From: Undaria pinnatifida
Taxonomy: Eukaryota > Sar > Phaeophyceae > Laminariales > Alariaceae
Length of the DNA: 64,000 nt
Assembly (NCBI GenBank): GCA_012845835.1
Contig: JABAKD010000001.1
Span: 8,762,832 to 8,826,831 of the forward strand
Direction of reading: 5' to 3'
Every line of letters begins with the position of its first letter. The stretch's first letter is position 1. Shown piece after piece: positions 29,279 through 39,329 of this stretch. The notes below the pieces were generated by a model that was given only the letters and a program-made list of their open reading frames with translations, did no database searches and was not told the DNA's origin. A program made the position numbers and the translations under genes.

Positions 29279-32103
29279 GTTGTTGTTGATCTCACATTTA
29301 AACTCGCATAATCAAGTCCGTGGTCACAGGACAGGCTCCAGGCACTCTGGAGCTGGGGAATACCCCAGGGAAAACACACACAACCCAAGGTGGTACACGC
29401 ATACGGTATATCACGGCTGACGCAATTTATGCCTCCACCAGAAACATATAAAATTGAAATCGGGAGTCAGTCTACGATTTGCCAGGTCCATGCCGGTGCT
29501 TACGTCTCATTACTCACGCCTGGAGAAACCAACTATTCCGATTGCCACCCAAGGAAGATTACCACGTATATATTACAAGTAATATCGATCACTACGCATA
29601 CGCATGGCAGGCGCAAGTCAATTGGACAAAAAGAAACAAGAAAATAATAGAAGATAAAGGAAAGGAAAGAAAAGAGAAGAAGACGACACAAAACGAAAAA
29701 GGCAAGAAAAGAGAAGACAAAGACAAGAAAAGCAAGAAAAGACAAGACAAGAAGAGGAAGCAAGGCAAGGAAAAAAGAAGAGAAAAAAGAAAAAAGAAGA
29801 AGAAAAGAAAGAAAAATGTCATACTAGCAGACCCTAGGAACTGGGCTAGGGATGGCATTGGGCTAACAGAGGGTATCACGTCCATCATCAATGGCACCTG
29901 GGAGAGAACGCAACATGGCGAAGAAGTCAGGGCGGTCTTATGCTATCGTGACGGCCATTAGAAGGCCCACAGCTTTCAATACGATGATGGCCAAACCCAG
30001 ACTTCAGTATCTTGGGCATGACGCTCCCCCTTCCCCCTCTCCCCCTTCCTCCCTTTCGTCCTCCCCCCTCTCCCCTTCCCCCCTCCCCCCCTCCCCCAGT
30101 TCCCCCCCCCCCCCCCCCCCTTCCCCCTCCCCCCGGCCGCTTAGAGATGCCAACGGTGGATGGCGCTGCCGCAGCCTTTGCGCGTCGCTCTGCAGCTTTG
30201 CGTCTCTCCATTTCATGCCAATTCCGCATGAACAACTCGGCTCCCTCCTCTACTCTTTGCGCCCACCCGAAGGCATGAGATGGAGCATGACCGTTCTGAC
30301 GAGTTCCTCTCACAGGGCTGGCCAAGGGGTTTCGCAGGATCATTTCGGTTCTCTGATACACCACATGGTTCTGGAGATAACGCTTGGTTCTCATTTTAGG
30401 CTCCGTTCCCATTTTTCTGAAAACTCTGTTAGTCTTCGAAATCATCTGCCAGCCTCCTGAGCAGCCTTTTGCCATCCTTCGAATTTCATTCCAAAGACCG
30501 ACATATCCTCCTTCAGATGATCCATCCGGTCTTTCTCTTGCCCCCCTGAGTAGCCCTTACCCCCAACAAACTCCCCAAACATCACCCTCTGTGGCAGACG
30601 CTCCCCCCTCGTACGTGCCACGAATCCCGCAAACAAAATCCTCCGTTTGCGCACTATCGCCTCAACGCTCTCGGAATCTGTCTGGGCAAGCGCGTCGGCG
30701 TACGATAGGGCGTGGTCATCGCGCTTCCGTTTCCGCCATCCAAGGCATCGGAGGAGCATGGAGCGGTGAACCCGTCGTAGCCTGTCATAGTCAGGCTTCT
30801 TTGGGCTCCACGTCATGCAACCGTACAGCAGTGTCTCGACCACCTCAGCTTTCAGCAACCGCACCTTCGACCGTAAGTGCACACCCGGGCGATTATAGAT
30901 TTCCATCTTGTACCGCTGGAAGCACGCCCAGGCCCTCTGAAGACGCCGCGTTATTTCAATGCTAAGGTCTCTGTCTGCGGTGATAGCCCCGCCCAAGTAT
31001 ACAAACTGGATTGTTTGTTTGTATATCTGGCCGGCTGCATTGATCGTGAAGGACACCTTCCCCCCGCTTTTGGCTTCCAGGCACATTATCTCTGTTTTTG
31101 CCTAAGATACTGTAAGCCCGAACGACGAGCACGCATTCACGATCACCGTCATCATCCTCTCCAGCCCTTCTGATGATCGCGATACGATGCCCGCATCGTC
31201 CGCGTACAGCATACCCGACAATCTCTGCACCCCCCCCCCCTCCTCCTTTCCCCTCCGTCCGTCGACTTTGCCTGTGCGTGAAGTTCCCTTCTTCTCGCCT
31301 TCCTCCTTTCGCTGGAGCTGCACCATGTTGTCCGTGATGGCTGCATCAGCGAGGAAGCGTTTCTCGGCCACACGCAGTACCGCCGTGAAAAACATGTTGA
31401 ACAGCAGTGGCGCGAGCACGCATCCTTGCCTGAGACCTCGCCCCACGTCGAACGTATCCGAGCACTCTCCATCATCCAACCGCACGCATGCTTGCATACC
31501 GTGGTGGAATTGGCGGATGACGGCGAGCATTCTCGGTGGCACGCCAAAACGAGCAAGGATATCCCACAAAAGGCTTCGGTCGACGGAGTCGCATGCTTTG
31601 GTGAGGTCGATAAAGCACATGTACAAGGGGGTGTCCTTCTTCCGCGCCAGTTCCTGCAGCCGTCGTGCTACGAACATCATGTCCACCGTCGAGCGTTGGG
31701 GTCTGAACCCACACTGTTCCTCCGGCAGAATGTTCTCACGTTCGCAATAATCACTCAGGCGACCCGCGATGACTTTGAGGAGTACTTTGCCGGGGTGAGC
31801 CACGAGGGAGATGCCACGAGAATTGCCACACTCAGTCCGATCTTTCTTCTTGTGAAGCACCTTAATCGTTGCATCTTTGCATTGTTGCGGTACGCCACCC
31901 CCCCCCTCCACACCGCGACGATAAGTTTCTGAGGGTGTTAAATTCTCCTTCGTCGGCCAAAACCTTCGAGAGCTCGGCCGGGAGACCATCGGGCCCTACC
32001 ATCTTTCGGTTCGCCAACGCCCGGATCGCCTCCTCTACTTCGTACCTAAACGGGACATCGTCCAGTGGTCTGCACGGGGGCCACTGCTTAAGCTCCTCCA
32101 CAA
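29279..32103 (-). mobile_element. LINE-1 copy B, 5'-truncated, inserted in SINE-L
   Basis: A 2.8-kb minus-strand insertion. The tail reads GTTGTTGTTGATCTCACATT at 29279. Then come the 3' region (29300-29620), an AAAGA-rich tract (29625-29815), a C-rich tract (30030-30135) and the reverse transcriptase up to 32103. TGACCT at 29273-29278 and 32104-32109 is the 6-bp target duplication, lying inside the SINE head. About 180 bp near 30265-30440 have no counterpart in copy A, so either copy A lost them or a further insertion occurred here. Confidence 0.85.
30442..31989 (-). pseudogene. LINE-1 reverse transcriptase, copy B, one stop codon
   Basis: The best-preserved LINE-1 coding region. The frame 31989-31102 carries [71 protein letters not shown] and the catalytic YADD box (residues 262-265 of this frame). 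A TAG at 31104-31102 stands where copy A has a glutamate codon. The same frame then continues 31086-30442 with [32 protein letters not shown] and the C-terminal KRRILFAGFVARTRGERLPQ. The tyrosine of AYDSV is cysteine. An upstream piece (32101-31862, EELKQWPPCRPLDD...[10 protein letters not shown]) is in another frame. The endonuclease is absent. Confidence 0.85.
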
Positions 32104-32157
32104 TGACCTATACCAGGCTCGAGGACAACAACCTGACACGCCGCCGGGGTGACAGGC
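32104..32157 (-). mobile_element. SINE-L, head part (split by LINE-1 copy B)
   Basis: TGACCTATACCAGGCTCGAG then GACACGCCGCCGGGGTGACAGG complete the element begun at 28996. The A-box side of the pol III promoter is here and the B box lies beyond the insertion. Confidence 0.75.
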
Positions 32158-32547
32158 TACCGAACAGGCGAGGTAGCACAATGTCACGAAACTCGTTGCC
32201 GCATACATACTCGTACAGAACCACCAATGGTCTGAACAAATCGAACTTCCCGCAATGAACCCGTTCAGTGTAACTTTTGGAAACGAAAAAGTGGTCAAAA
32301 CAGGAAAAAGAATGAGTTAGTAATCCCCGGTTGAGCGCTCTAAAACAAATAACCTGGATGCTCGCCACGGCATACATATGTATATATATATGTATATGTA
32401 TATATATGTATATGTATTGAGGGACACGAAAGCGTGGTTAGTTAGGTACAAACAATCTTGTTAATACAGGGATCAAGATTAACCACGGTGAAAAACAACA
32501 ACAACAACAACAACACACGTTTTTGGGCGTGTGTGGACAGGTGTTGT
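32158..32547. other. Unclassified with a TATG/TA microsatellite
   Basis: TATATG-type microsatellite at 32373-32418 and a CAA run at 32497-32514. The latter, followed by CACACG, is not a LINE-1 tail. Confidence 0.4.
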
Positions 32548-32600
32548 TACGGTATTTAGTGGGGTATTAGTCCTTTTGACCACTTGCAAAAGGTTAACGA
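32548..32600 (-). mobile_element. TRIM-1 terminal-repeat fragment
   Basis: GTATTTAGTGGGGTATTAGT and TTTTGACCACTTGCAAAAGG match half of the terminal repeat; the rest is missing. Confidence 0.65.
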
Positions 32601-32732
32601 GAAAAAACATAAATAAATTGTAACTGGTGTACTGTATTAGATTTGATCGTAGTCGGAAAATTGGTCCAAGCAGGAACCGAATCACAAAAGACAGAATGAA
32701 TCGCAGCATCACTTTTTTTTTTTTTTTTTTTC

Positions 32733-32850
32733 ATCCTCCGGCGGATGGGGAAAAATAAAGCTTTAGCTCACCACACTTCCACGTATTTTCATACGCGTCG
32801 TGTGTCGATTTGACTCAGTTGCTTTCGCAGCCCAACGCTAGCTGGCGCAG
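32733..32850 (+). repeat. R110 dispersed repeat, copy 1
   Basis: CATCCTCCGGCGGATGGGGA, AGCTTTAGCTCACCACACTT, the hairpin CACGTATTTTCATACGCG, TGTGTCGATTTGACTCAGTT and CGCAGCCCAACGCTAGCTGG. Five loci share it. On the complementary strand the hairpin is capped by a GAAA loop. Confidence 0.7.
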
Positions 32851-33089
32851 CATCACCGTTCTTCGTGATACGTAACATTGACCAAGCAAGGCATACTATA
32901 TCGCACTAAATGAGTGCTGCTTCTTACTCTGGGTGTATCAGATCAATACCCAAGCACCCGGTGCGGTCCACGCGGACCCAATCCGCACATGTAGACTATG
33001 TGTCTAAAATAACTTGACAAACTTTTATTATAAATGGCTAGTAGTAGTGTTTTTCTAAACACACCATAAAAGATAATAAGGTTAATTAA
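32851..33089. other. Unclassified
   Basis: AT-rich towards the end; nothing recognised. Confidence 0.3.
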
Positions 33090-33478
33090 TGTTAAGTTTT
33101 TTAGAGGGCCGTTTGATCACTTGCCAAAGGTTAACCAATAATAGCTCACCCAAACTAAGCCTTACAACACTCTATTCCCCCCTGAAACGGCGGGATAGCA
33201 GGTCGGCCGGATATACGGGCGGACCTGTCAATTATCCAAGCCGTTTCATTTCCTGGGTATACCGGGGAGAGAGTATTTTTCAAGTTCAACATGGGAAAAG
33301 TCTGAAAAAAAGTTTATTTTATGGTGGATTGGTGGGATTTGAACCCACGACCCCCCCCCCAAAAAAACACATGTCCTGCCGACGACGCCATTTGCTAAGG
33401 TATTAGTGGGGTATTCGTCCGTTTGACCGCTTGCACAAGGTTAACCAATAGCTTACCCAAACTAAAAGCCTTAAATCA
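33090..33478 (-). mobile_element. TRIM-1, complete copy
   Basis: Terminal repeats about 33090-33174 and 33396-33478. The interior has CGGGATAGCAGGTCGGCCGG, GTATTTTTCAAGTTC, the T-arm GGGATTTGAACCCACGACCC, a lengthened C run, and TCCTGCCGACGACGCCA. The left repeat end is decayed; target duplication not clear. Confidence 0.8.
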
Positions 33479-34414
33479 CGCAGCTATTCATAACAATCCG
33501 GATTACACATTTTTGCTCAAAAGTGTAGCTGAGCTATAAACAAACGGTACATGACATGTCTGGCACACCTCTATCTAACGAGAGGGCAGCAGAAGTCCTT
33601 TTTTTTAAGACACGTCATAATTGAGTCAATACAACACATCGAGATGCCAAACTCTGATAAGACAAAATAATCGCCCATACTTCATTGGCTACTACTATGG
33701 GAACGTTTGTTTGCTTCGTGCGGCCACGCTCAGTTTTACGTTGAGCTATATTTGGGGGGGGGGGGGGGCACCCATGAATACTCCGAATTTACATGACGCT
33801 TTTAACATGACAATAAACCAGTGTATGGGATTATAATACTGACATGTGTTTTTAAACACGGCAGTGTGAGGAGGCGAACGACTTAACACAAGTAAGGATG
33901 TTAAGTGAACGGTAAATCCTCACAATGTTATTCCAAATACCTTTCCACCTATATCTAAGTATCGTTTCCTAACTGAATGATCGCCACAGTCCATCCTTAG
34001 CAAAGATGGACTTGCGGCGCACGAAGAGGGGGGCGCTGTGGAGGACAGGTGTGTGGGAAAGATAATGCGTAGAATGATCGTCACGCACATGTAAGACAGG
34101 AAGATCGATTCGCCGAGATGTCGAAGATCGCCCCGCGCGATCTGGCTCACTCTTACCTCCTTCGCTGATAAAGCGAGGCGTAAGGCTCTCTCTATCCCAG
34201 CCCCACATCGCACGGAAAGAAAAGTGCCCTCTTGCCTTGGCAGCGCGGGGCAAACGCCTCCACACGTCAATCGAGACCTTCTCGTAAGAGCAGGGGCTCC
34301 AAAAACCTATAGGTCCACAAAAAAAACACACACACATGTGTCATGTAGGGCAAAAAACCCAAGAATGTGGCATTTTTTTTTTTGTATACCCCCACCACAT
34401 TTTTGCGTTTAAGG
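33479..34414. other. Unclassified, mostly unique sequence
   Basis: 33900-34340 is the least repetitive stretch of the window. On the minus strand, overlapping frames of 115-122 codons run through it (with, for example, WRRLPRAAKARGHFSFRAM), but none has a recognisable domain and two frames compete. It may hold a host exon or an unlisted element. A G run lies at 33754-33768. Confidence 0.35.
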
Positions 34415-34710
34415 ACGCGCGTGCCACGATAGGGTGAGATTCCTCAATTTTGGGAGTCTTAAAAGACCTCTCTAATACCGAAAAACTTATTTTGGATAAG
34501 AACAAAAAACTGCTAGCGCTACCACCCGGGCCGGATTATGACAAATCCCATGATGGCCAAGATAGGTGCCACACAACGAGAATCACAATGCAAACAAAAA
34601 AACTGGCCTATATATATTTTTTTTTCTGACGATTTTTGGGTTAAGGAGCTTCTCCGTCATTTTCCGAAAACAATTTTCTCAGACAAAAAAAAATGTACGC
34701 GCGCGTACTC
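34415..34710 (-). mobile_element. MITE-1 copy
   Basis: GACGCGCGTGCCACGATAGG at the left and GTACGCGCGCGTAC at the right. The interior is the family in reverse: CTCAATTTTGGGAGTCTTAA, AATCCCATGATGGCC, ACAACGAGAATCA, CTGACGATTTTTGGGTTAAG, GAGCTTCTCCGTCATT. Confidence 0.7.
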
Positions 34711-34769
34711 TCTAAGCCCCCCCCCGTCAATCAAAAACAAAAAGAAAAACAAAAAATGAGTCGTTCTAC

Positions 34770-35005
34770 GTTAGCCCCCCCCCCCGCCAACTTTTCTTTG
34801 AAGAAATCGCCGGTTTTGGAACCAGCTCCCGGTCGAGAGTATCTCCTGGAACACACGGCGGAGTCCCTTGAAACCTCGAGACGTCGTCATCGTTTGATAG
34901 ACCTTTGCGCTGCACGTACAATGAAATATATATACGGAAAAACCTTTTTTGTTAATATCTAGCATCCGTTCCTCGTGTATTCTCGAGAGCAGCCATGAAA
35001 ACGTT
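34770..35005 (-). mobile_element. MITE-2 copy
   Basis: Left end GCCCCCCCCCCCGCCAACTT and interior reversed: GAAATCGCCGGTTTTGGAAC, CAGCTCCCGGTCGAGAGTAT, GACGTCGTCATCGTTTGATA, TCGAGAGCAGCCATGAAAAC, GTTCGTTAAAGAAAAAATCG. The far poly(G) end is at 35044-35053. Confidence 0.7.
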
Positions 35006-35099
35006 CGTTAAAGAAAAAATCGTAGTTTTTTTTTTTTTTTTTCGGGGGGGGGGGAGGGGAATCAATCAAATGGCGAAAAAAGTGCTACACACCTCTAAT

Positions 35100-35550
<451 letters not shown>

Positions 35551-35689
35551 ACTATCGTATCATAGCACGCAGCAAGGGTTAACTTCCTCTTACGTGGTAC
35601 GGGGACGAACGCTGCTACGGCGGTATCGGGGGGTGTCGACTTAATCCCACGCTGGGTAAAAGGCGTGTGCGCACGGGGGAGGAAGTTTC

Positions 35690-35785
35690 TGGGCTCCTCC
35701 AACATGACGGGGAGCTCAATAACTCACCCGAAAACATGACTTCGAAAAGAGCCACTCATTTCGCTCGCACGCAATGCGACCGATG
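35690..35785 (+). repeat. GAGCTC-rich dispersed repeat, copy 4
   Basis: GGGCTCCTCCAACATGACGG, GGAGCTCAATAACTCACCCG and AACATGACTTCGAAAAGAGC, ending in CGCACGCAATGCGACCGATG. Confidence 0.5.
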
Positions 35786-35839
35786 ACCAAATACCGTATC
35801 TGCGTTTTCTTCAACTGCTTTTCTTCGCGTGTTCCTGGC

Positions 35840-36320
35840 TCCATAGCCAGGCCGTTAGAGGTGTGGGAGTGGGTTTTGAGGAGCCGCATCTTCGACTCAT
35901 TGTCAAGATACGGCCTCGAAAGGCCTGTAATTATCCGAAATTGAGATCATTTGGATGGGTTTCGTATGATAAGGTTGGCGTTTTATATTCGGGGAAGTTA
36001 GGAAATAGATCGGAGGCACGTACGTGCCTCCGATCTCAGAAGCTATCCGGGGCTCTGGTGAAATCGAAAAAAGCTACGTCTCTACGAAGTAGGCAAAGAA
36101 AATGAGTACTCTCCGAGTACCCGAAGGGTGCGCCAGCTAGCGTTGGGCTGCGAAAGCAGCTGAGTTAAATCGACACACGACGCGTATGAAAATACGTGGA
36201 AGTGTGGTGAGCTAAATCTTTATTTTTCCCCATCCGCCGGAGGATGAAAAAAAGAGAAAAAAAATCTCCGTGGACCTGCTCAATTGGCAAACCTGCAGGG
36301 GGGCACTCTGTGTCTCCACC
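35840..36320 (+). repeat. R-pal dispersed repeat, copy 2, interrupted by R110
   Basis: Same order as 15466-15870. The palindrome is here a perfect 28-mer (GATCGGAGGCACGT and its complement, about 36008-36035), through duplication of the central ACGT. After GAGTACTCTCCGAG the repeat is broken at about 36121 by R110 and resumes at about 36265 with CGTGGACCTGCTCAATTGGC and CTGCAGGGGGGCACTCTG. Confidence 0.75.
36121..36264 (-). repeat. R110 copy 2, inserted in R-pal
   Basis: GCGCCAGCTAGCGTTGGGCT, GAGTTAAATCGACACACGAC, GCGTATGAAAATACGTGG, GTGTGGTGAGCTAA, CCCCATCCGCCGGAGGATG, then an A-rich run. Its absence from the matching point in copies 1 and 3 of R-pal shows R110 is mobile, and suggests that the A-rich end is its 3' end. 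Confidence 0.75.
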
Positions 36321-36659
36321 TATAACCTTACATACACGCGTCGCTCGCTTACGTCGGACACGAACAAACCCACCGATTAGTTGAAACGGTGGCAGCGCGG
36401 TAGGCATAGATAGGCGTAGACCGTTACGGATAACACTGTTTGAAAATACGTATAAACGGTAGTTTTTCAACTCCATTTTCGGAAAAACCGCCGGAGTTCC
36501 ACCTTTCTTTTTTTTTCGTTTTGGTCTACTAACGCCCCTTGTTGACCCGGTTCTGAGCTAGCCCCCTCAGAGTACGTAGAATGATCGGCTAGTCAGAGCA
36601 TGCTCTAGTTTTACGAGAGTATCGTATGTACTTGTTTTTAGGACCGCGTAGAGCGTAAC
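36321..36659. other. Unclassified
   Basis: No repeat or gene recognised. Confidence 0.3.
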
Positions 36660-37135
36660 ACAATCATCTTGGTGTCGGATGTCGCAAGCGAAAATGACTC
36701 TTTCGAAGTCGGGCAGGCCTCGGGTTGGGGGAGACGTTGAGCTTCTCTCCTCGCGTTATGAATCCAGAAATTTCCGCTGCACACACCCCTGTAGCACCAT
36801 GGGGGAAGACTCTTCGGGTGTTTTTGCTCCGATGAGGATCGCCATGTATGTATGTATGTTCCAAGTCTGAGAGGCTCATGGCCCCGAAATCCCGCCTCCA
36901 TCTCATCGCACACAGCATCTATCTACCTACGATAGATAGACGAAATCACTTTTGTTTCGAAAAAAAAAACTAAGAAAAAAGTCTGCCGGACTGTGAGGAG
37001 GTACGAAGGTGTTATGTCTTCACGGGTCACGAAAACTGAGAAATTATTCGAGAAAAAATGTTGGACGCTTAGTTAGTAAAGGGATGGGCGGAGGGAGAAA
37101 CATGTGGCTTGGGCTTAGTTTTAAGGCGTATAGCG
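36660..37135 (+). repeat. R-G dispersed repeat, copy 1
   Basis: Blocks shared with 37576, 38030 and 38860: GTTTTTGCTCCGATGAGGAT, CCCGCCTCCATCTCAT, CGCACACAGCATCTATCTAC, AAAGTCTGCCGGACTG, and GGATGGGCGGAG near a CATGGCTT-like end. Confidence 0.55.
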
Positions 37136-37159
37136 GATGATATGGAAACACGTTAATAA

Positions 37160-37575
37160 CCCATTTAGAGCCCCCAAAATCCCTCCCTATACTAACTTCA
37201 AGTATTTTTGTCCCCAAAAAGGGTTTCCAGTTGTGAAAGCGTTAAGGGCATTATTATTACACCAACGGACGGGGCTGTCCCTCCCTATACTAACTTCAAG
37301 TATTTTTGTCCACAAAAAGGGTTTCCAGTTGTGAAAGCGTTAAGGGCATTATTATTACACCAACGGACGGGGCTGTCCCTCCCTATACTAACTTCAAGTA
37401 TTTTTGTCCACAAAAAGGGTTTCCAGTTGTGAAAGCGTTAAGGGCATTATTATTGTACACCAACGGACGGGGCTGTCCCTCCCTATACTAACTTCAAGTA
37501 TTTTTGTCCACAAAAAGGGTTTCCAATTGTGAAAGCGTTAAGGGCATTATTATTACACCAACGGACGGGGCTGCG
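37160..37575 (+). repeat. 98-bp tandem array built from R80
   Basis: Four units with ACTAACTTCA at 37191, 37289, 37387 and 37487 (periods 98, 98 and 100; the last unit gap has GT inserted). Each holds R80 (CCTCCCTATACTAACTTCAA ... GGGTTTCCAGTTGTGAAAGC, GTTAA) followed by GGGCATTATTATTACACCAA and CGGACGGGGCTG, which is the start of R-G. The units are nearly identical, so amplification is recent. Confidence 0.9.
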
Positions 37576-37865
37576 GGTAGTTTTTTGCTCCAGGTAAGGA
37601 TTGCGATCCAAGTCTCAGAATGATTCATGGACGAACAAAAATGCCTCCCTCCATCTCATAGCACACAGCGCATCTACCACGTAGATAGAGGAGAAAGCAC
37701 TTTTTGTGAGATCAAAAAAAGTCTGCCGGACTACTGGATGGAGGATGTCTTATGTCTCGCCCGAACACTGATTTCGAAAAAAAAATGTTGCGCGTTCCCA
37801 TCTATCTAGTGAATGGATGGACGGACAAAAACCCCATGGCTTGTAGTTAGGGCATATCTACCGCA
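37576..37865 (+). repeat. R-G dispersed repeat, copy 2
   Basis: GCGGGTAGTTTTTTGCTCCA, GATTGCGATCCAAGTCTCAG, CCATCTCATAGCACACAGCG, AAAAAAGTCTGCCGGACTAC and GGATGGACGGACAAAAACCC. Confidence 0.6.
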
Positions 37866-37898
37866 AAGATATGGGAAAAACGTTTTTTTTCTTCTTTT

Positions 37899-38010
37899 TT
37901 CATCCTCCGGCGGATGGGGAGAAACAGAGCTTTAGCTCACCACACTTCCACGTATTTTCATACGCGTCGTGTGTCGATTTAACTCAGTTGATTTCGCAGC
38001 CCAACACTAG
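37899..38010 (+). repeat. R110 copy 3
   Basis: CATCCTCCGGCGGATGGGGA at the start, the same hairpin as copy 1, and CGCAGCCCAACACTAG at the end. A T-rich run precedes it. Confidence 0.7.
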
Positions 38011-38029
38011 GAAAAAACGTACAAAAAAG

Positions 38030-38320
38030 GGTATTATTATGCCAACAGCTGCGGGTAGTTTTGCTCCGGTGAGGATCTGCATCCAAGTCAGAATGGTTTA
38101 CTACAACCAAAACAAATCCCGCCCACATCTCATAGAACACAGCATCTATCTACGATGATTAAGGAAACATTTTGTTGTATTATAAGAGAACAAAAAAATC
38201 TGCGCCAGACTGAGGGGGTCTATATATCTCACGCGAAAATTGAACTGGGGAAAATTGTACGCTTGAAAGTAAATGGATGGACGGACAAAAACCCATGGTT
38301 TGGTTAGGTATTTATAACTG
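38030..38320 (+). repeat. R-G dispersed repeat, copy 3
   Basis: GTATTATTATGCCAACAGCT, GCGGGTAGTTTTGCTCCGGT, CCAAGTCAGAATGGTTTACT, CACAGCATCTATCTACGATG and GGATGGACGGACAAAAACCC. Confidence 0.6.
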
Positions 38321-38326
38321 AGTTAG

Positions 38327-38495
38327 CAACACTCGATGCAAAATCGACGAGCCGCCTGGGATTGCTGAAGCCTGTGCGCGATGAAAATTGAAGGCAAGAA
38401 CCGGGCGGGGGGGAAGGGACGGCGCCTGTGACCACGGCTTGTCTTCCAGGAGCTGGAAAGTAGAAGTGTGAGAAGAAAAAGAAAAAAAAACGGCT
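38327..38495 (+). mobile_element. SINE-L, 5'-truncated copy
   Basis: Begins at GAGTTAGCAACACTCGATG, lacking the tRNA head. It continues GATTGCTGAAGCC, AAGGGACGGCGCCTGTGACC, ACGGCTTG, GAGCTGGAAAGTAGAAGTGT and GAGAAGAAAAAG. 5' truncation is typical of target-primed reverse transcription. Confidence 0.75.
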
Positions 38496-38518
38496 TCCCA
38501 CGGTAGGGGTCTTGAGAT

Positions 38519-38605
38519 TTTCAACCGATCTGACCGATCTGACCGATCTGACCGATCTGACCGATCTGGCCGATCTGACCAATCTGACCGATCTAACCGG
38601 TTGGG
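38519..38605. repeat. 9-bp satellite, unit GATCTGACC, about 8 copies
   Basis: Reverse complement of the 3315-3562 unit, with CGGTCAGAT read on the other strand. It lies directly after a SINE-L tail. Confidence 0.85.
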
Positions 38606-38689
38606 CTTCTCAAGTGAGTACTTGCTTTATGACTGTTAACAGCGCGTGGAAATGCTGGTCGGTCGGATTTAGGCGGGAAAGAATGTCTT

Positions 38690-38785
38690 CGAAGTCGTCA
38701 TGCTTCGGCGAGATGAGAGATACTGAGCTCCTCTTCTTCTGATTGGTGTTGGAAGCTCAGAAAACTTCTGCTACGCCCCCATATA
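38690..38785 (-). repeat. GAGCTC-rich dispersed repeat, copy 5
   Basis: CTTCGAAGTCGTCATGCTTC, ACTGAGCTCCTCTTCTTCTG and GAAGCTCAGAAAACTTCTGC, in the order of 6155-6275. Confidence 0.45.
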
Positions 38786-38859
38786 ATCGCGTTGGATGAC
38801 TCCGCGGATCGTATTGAAACGCATTTGGCACAGGTTTTCTACTCCAACGGCTGTGTGCG

Positions 38860-39170
38860 GGAAGTTTTTGCTGCTCCCCGGTGATATCGCCATCCAAGTC
38901 AGAATGGTTTTCATGGCCGAACAATTCCACCGCCTCCATCGTAGCACGCCGGAAAAACCTAAATTATTATTCTGCCTGAAGAACTATCTCTTACAACAAA
39001 CCGGAAACCCGTTTTTGGGGACGAAATTACTTGGATTTAGTATAGGAAGGGGTTCGGGGGCTCTGTAGGGGTTAAACACCTCATCCGAAAACCGAGTTTG
39101 AGGAAAAAAAGGGAGGCATAATAAGTGGATCTGGACGAAACCCATGGCTTAGTTAGCTAGGCATATATAA
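38860..39170. repeat. R-G copy 4 with an inverted R80
   Basis: GCGGGAAGTTTTTGCTGCTC, CCATCCAAGTCAGAATGGTT and CCGCCTCCATCGTAGCACGC belong to R-G. At 38995-39070 lies a minus-oriented R80 (CCGGAAACCCGTTTTTGGGG, ACTTGGATTTAGTATAGG). R-G resumes with GGATCTGGACGAAACCCATG. Confidence 0.6.
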
Positions 39171-39189
39171 CCAATATATATATATATAT

Positions 39190-39295
39190 TTATCCTCTGG
39201 CGGATGGGGAAAAAAAAAGCAAAAGCTCACCACACTTCCGCCTATTTTCATACACATCGTGTGTCGATTTAACTCAATTGCCTTCTTCGCAATCA
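39190..39295 (+). repeat. R110 copy 4, diverged
   Basis: ATCCTCTGGCGGATGGGGA, AAAGCTCACCACACTTCCGC, CTATTTTCATACACATCGTG and CGATTTAACTCAATTGCC. The hairpin stem is changed at several positions, most still able to pair. Confidence 0.65.
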
Positions 39296-39329
39296 ACAAA
39301 AAGTTGGGAAAAACATCTGGGTGAAGACT

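Noticed and set aside
32497-32514. LINE-1 (AAC)n tail
   Set aside because: It is a plain CAA run with none of the GTGAGAACAAC or CGGACTTGATTATGCG sequence that precedes real LINE-1 ends.
37165-37575. CRISPR-like array (regular repeats with spacers)
   Set aside because: Whole 98-bp units are near identical with no variable spacers, and the setting is eukaryotic.
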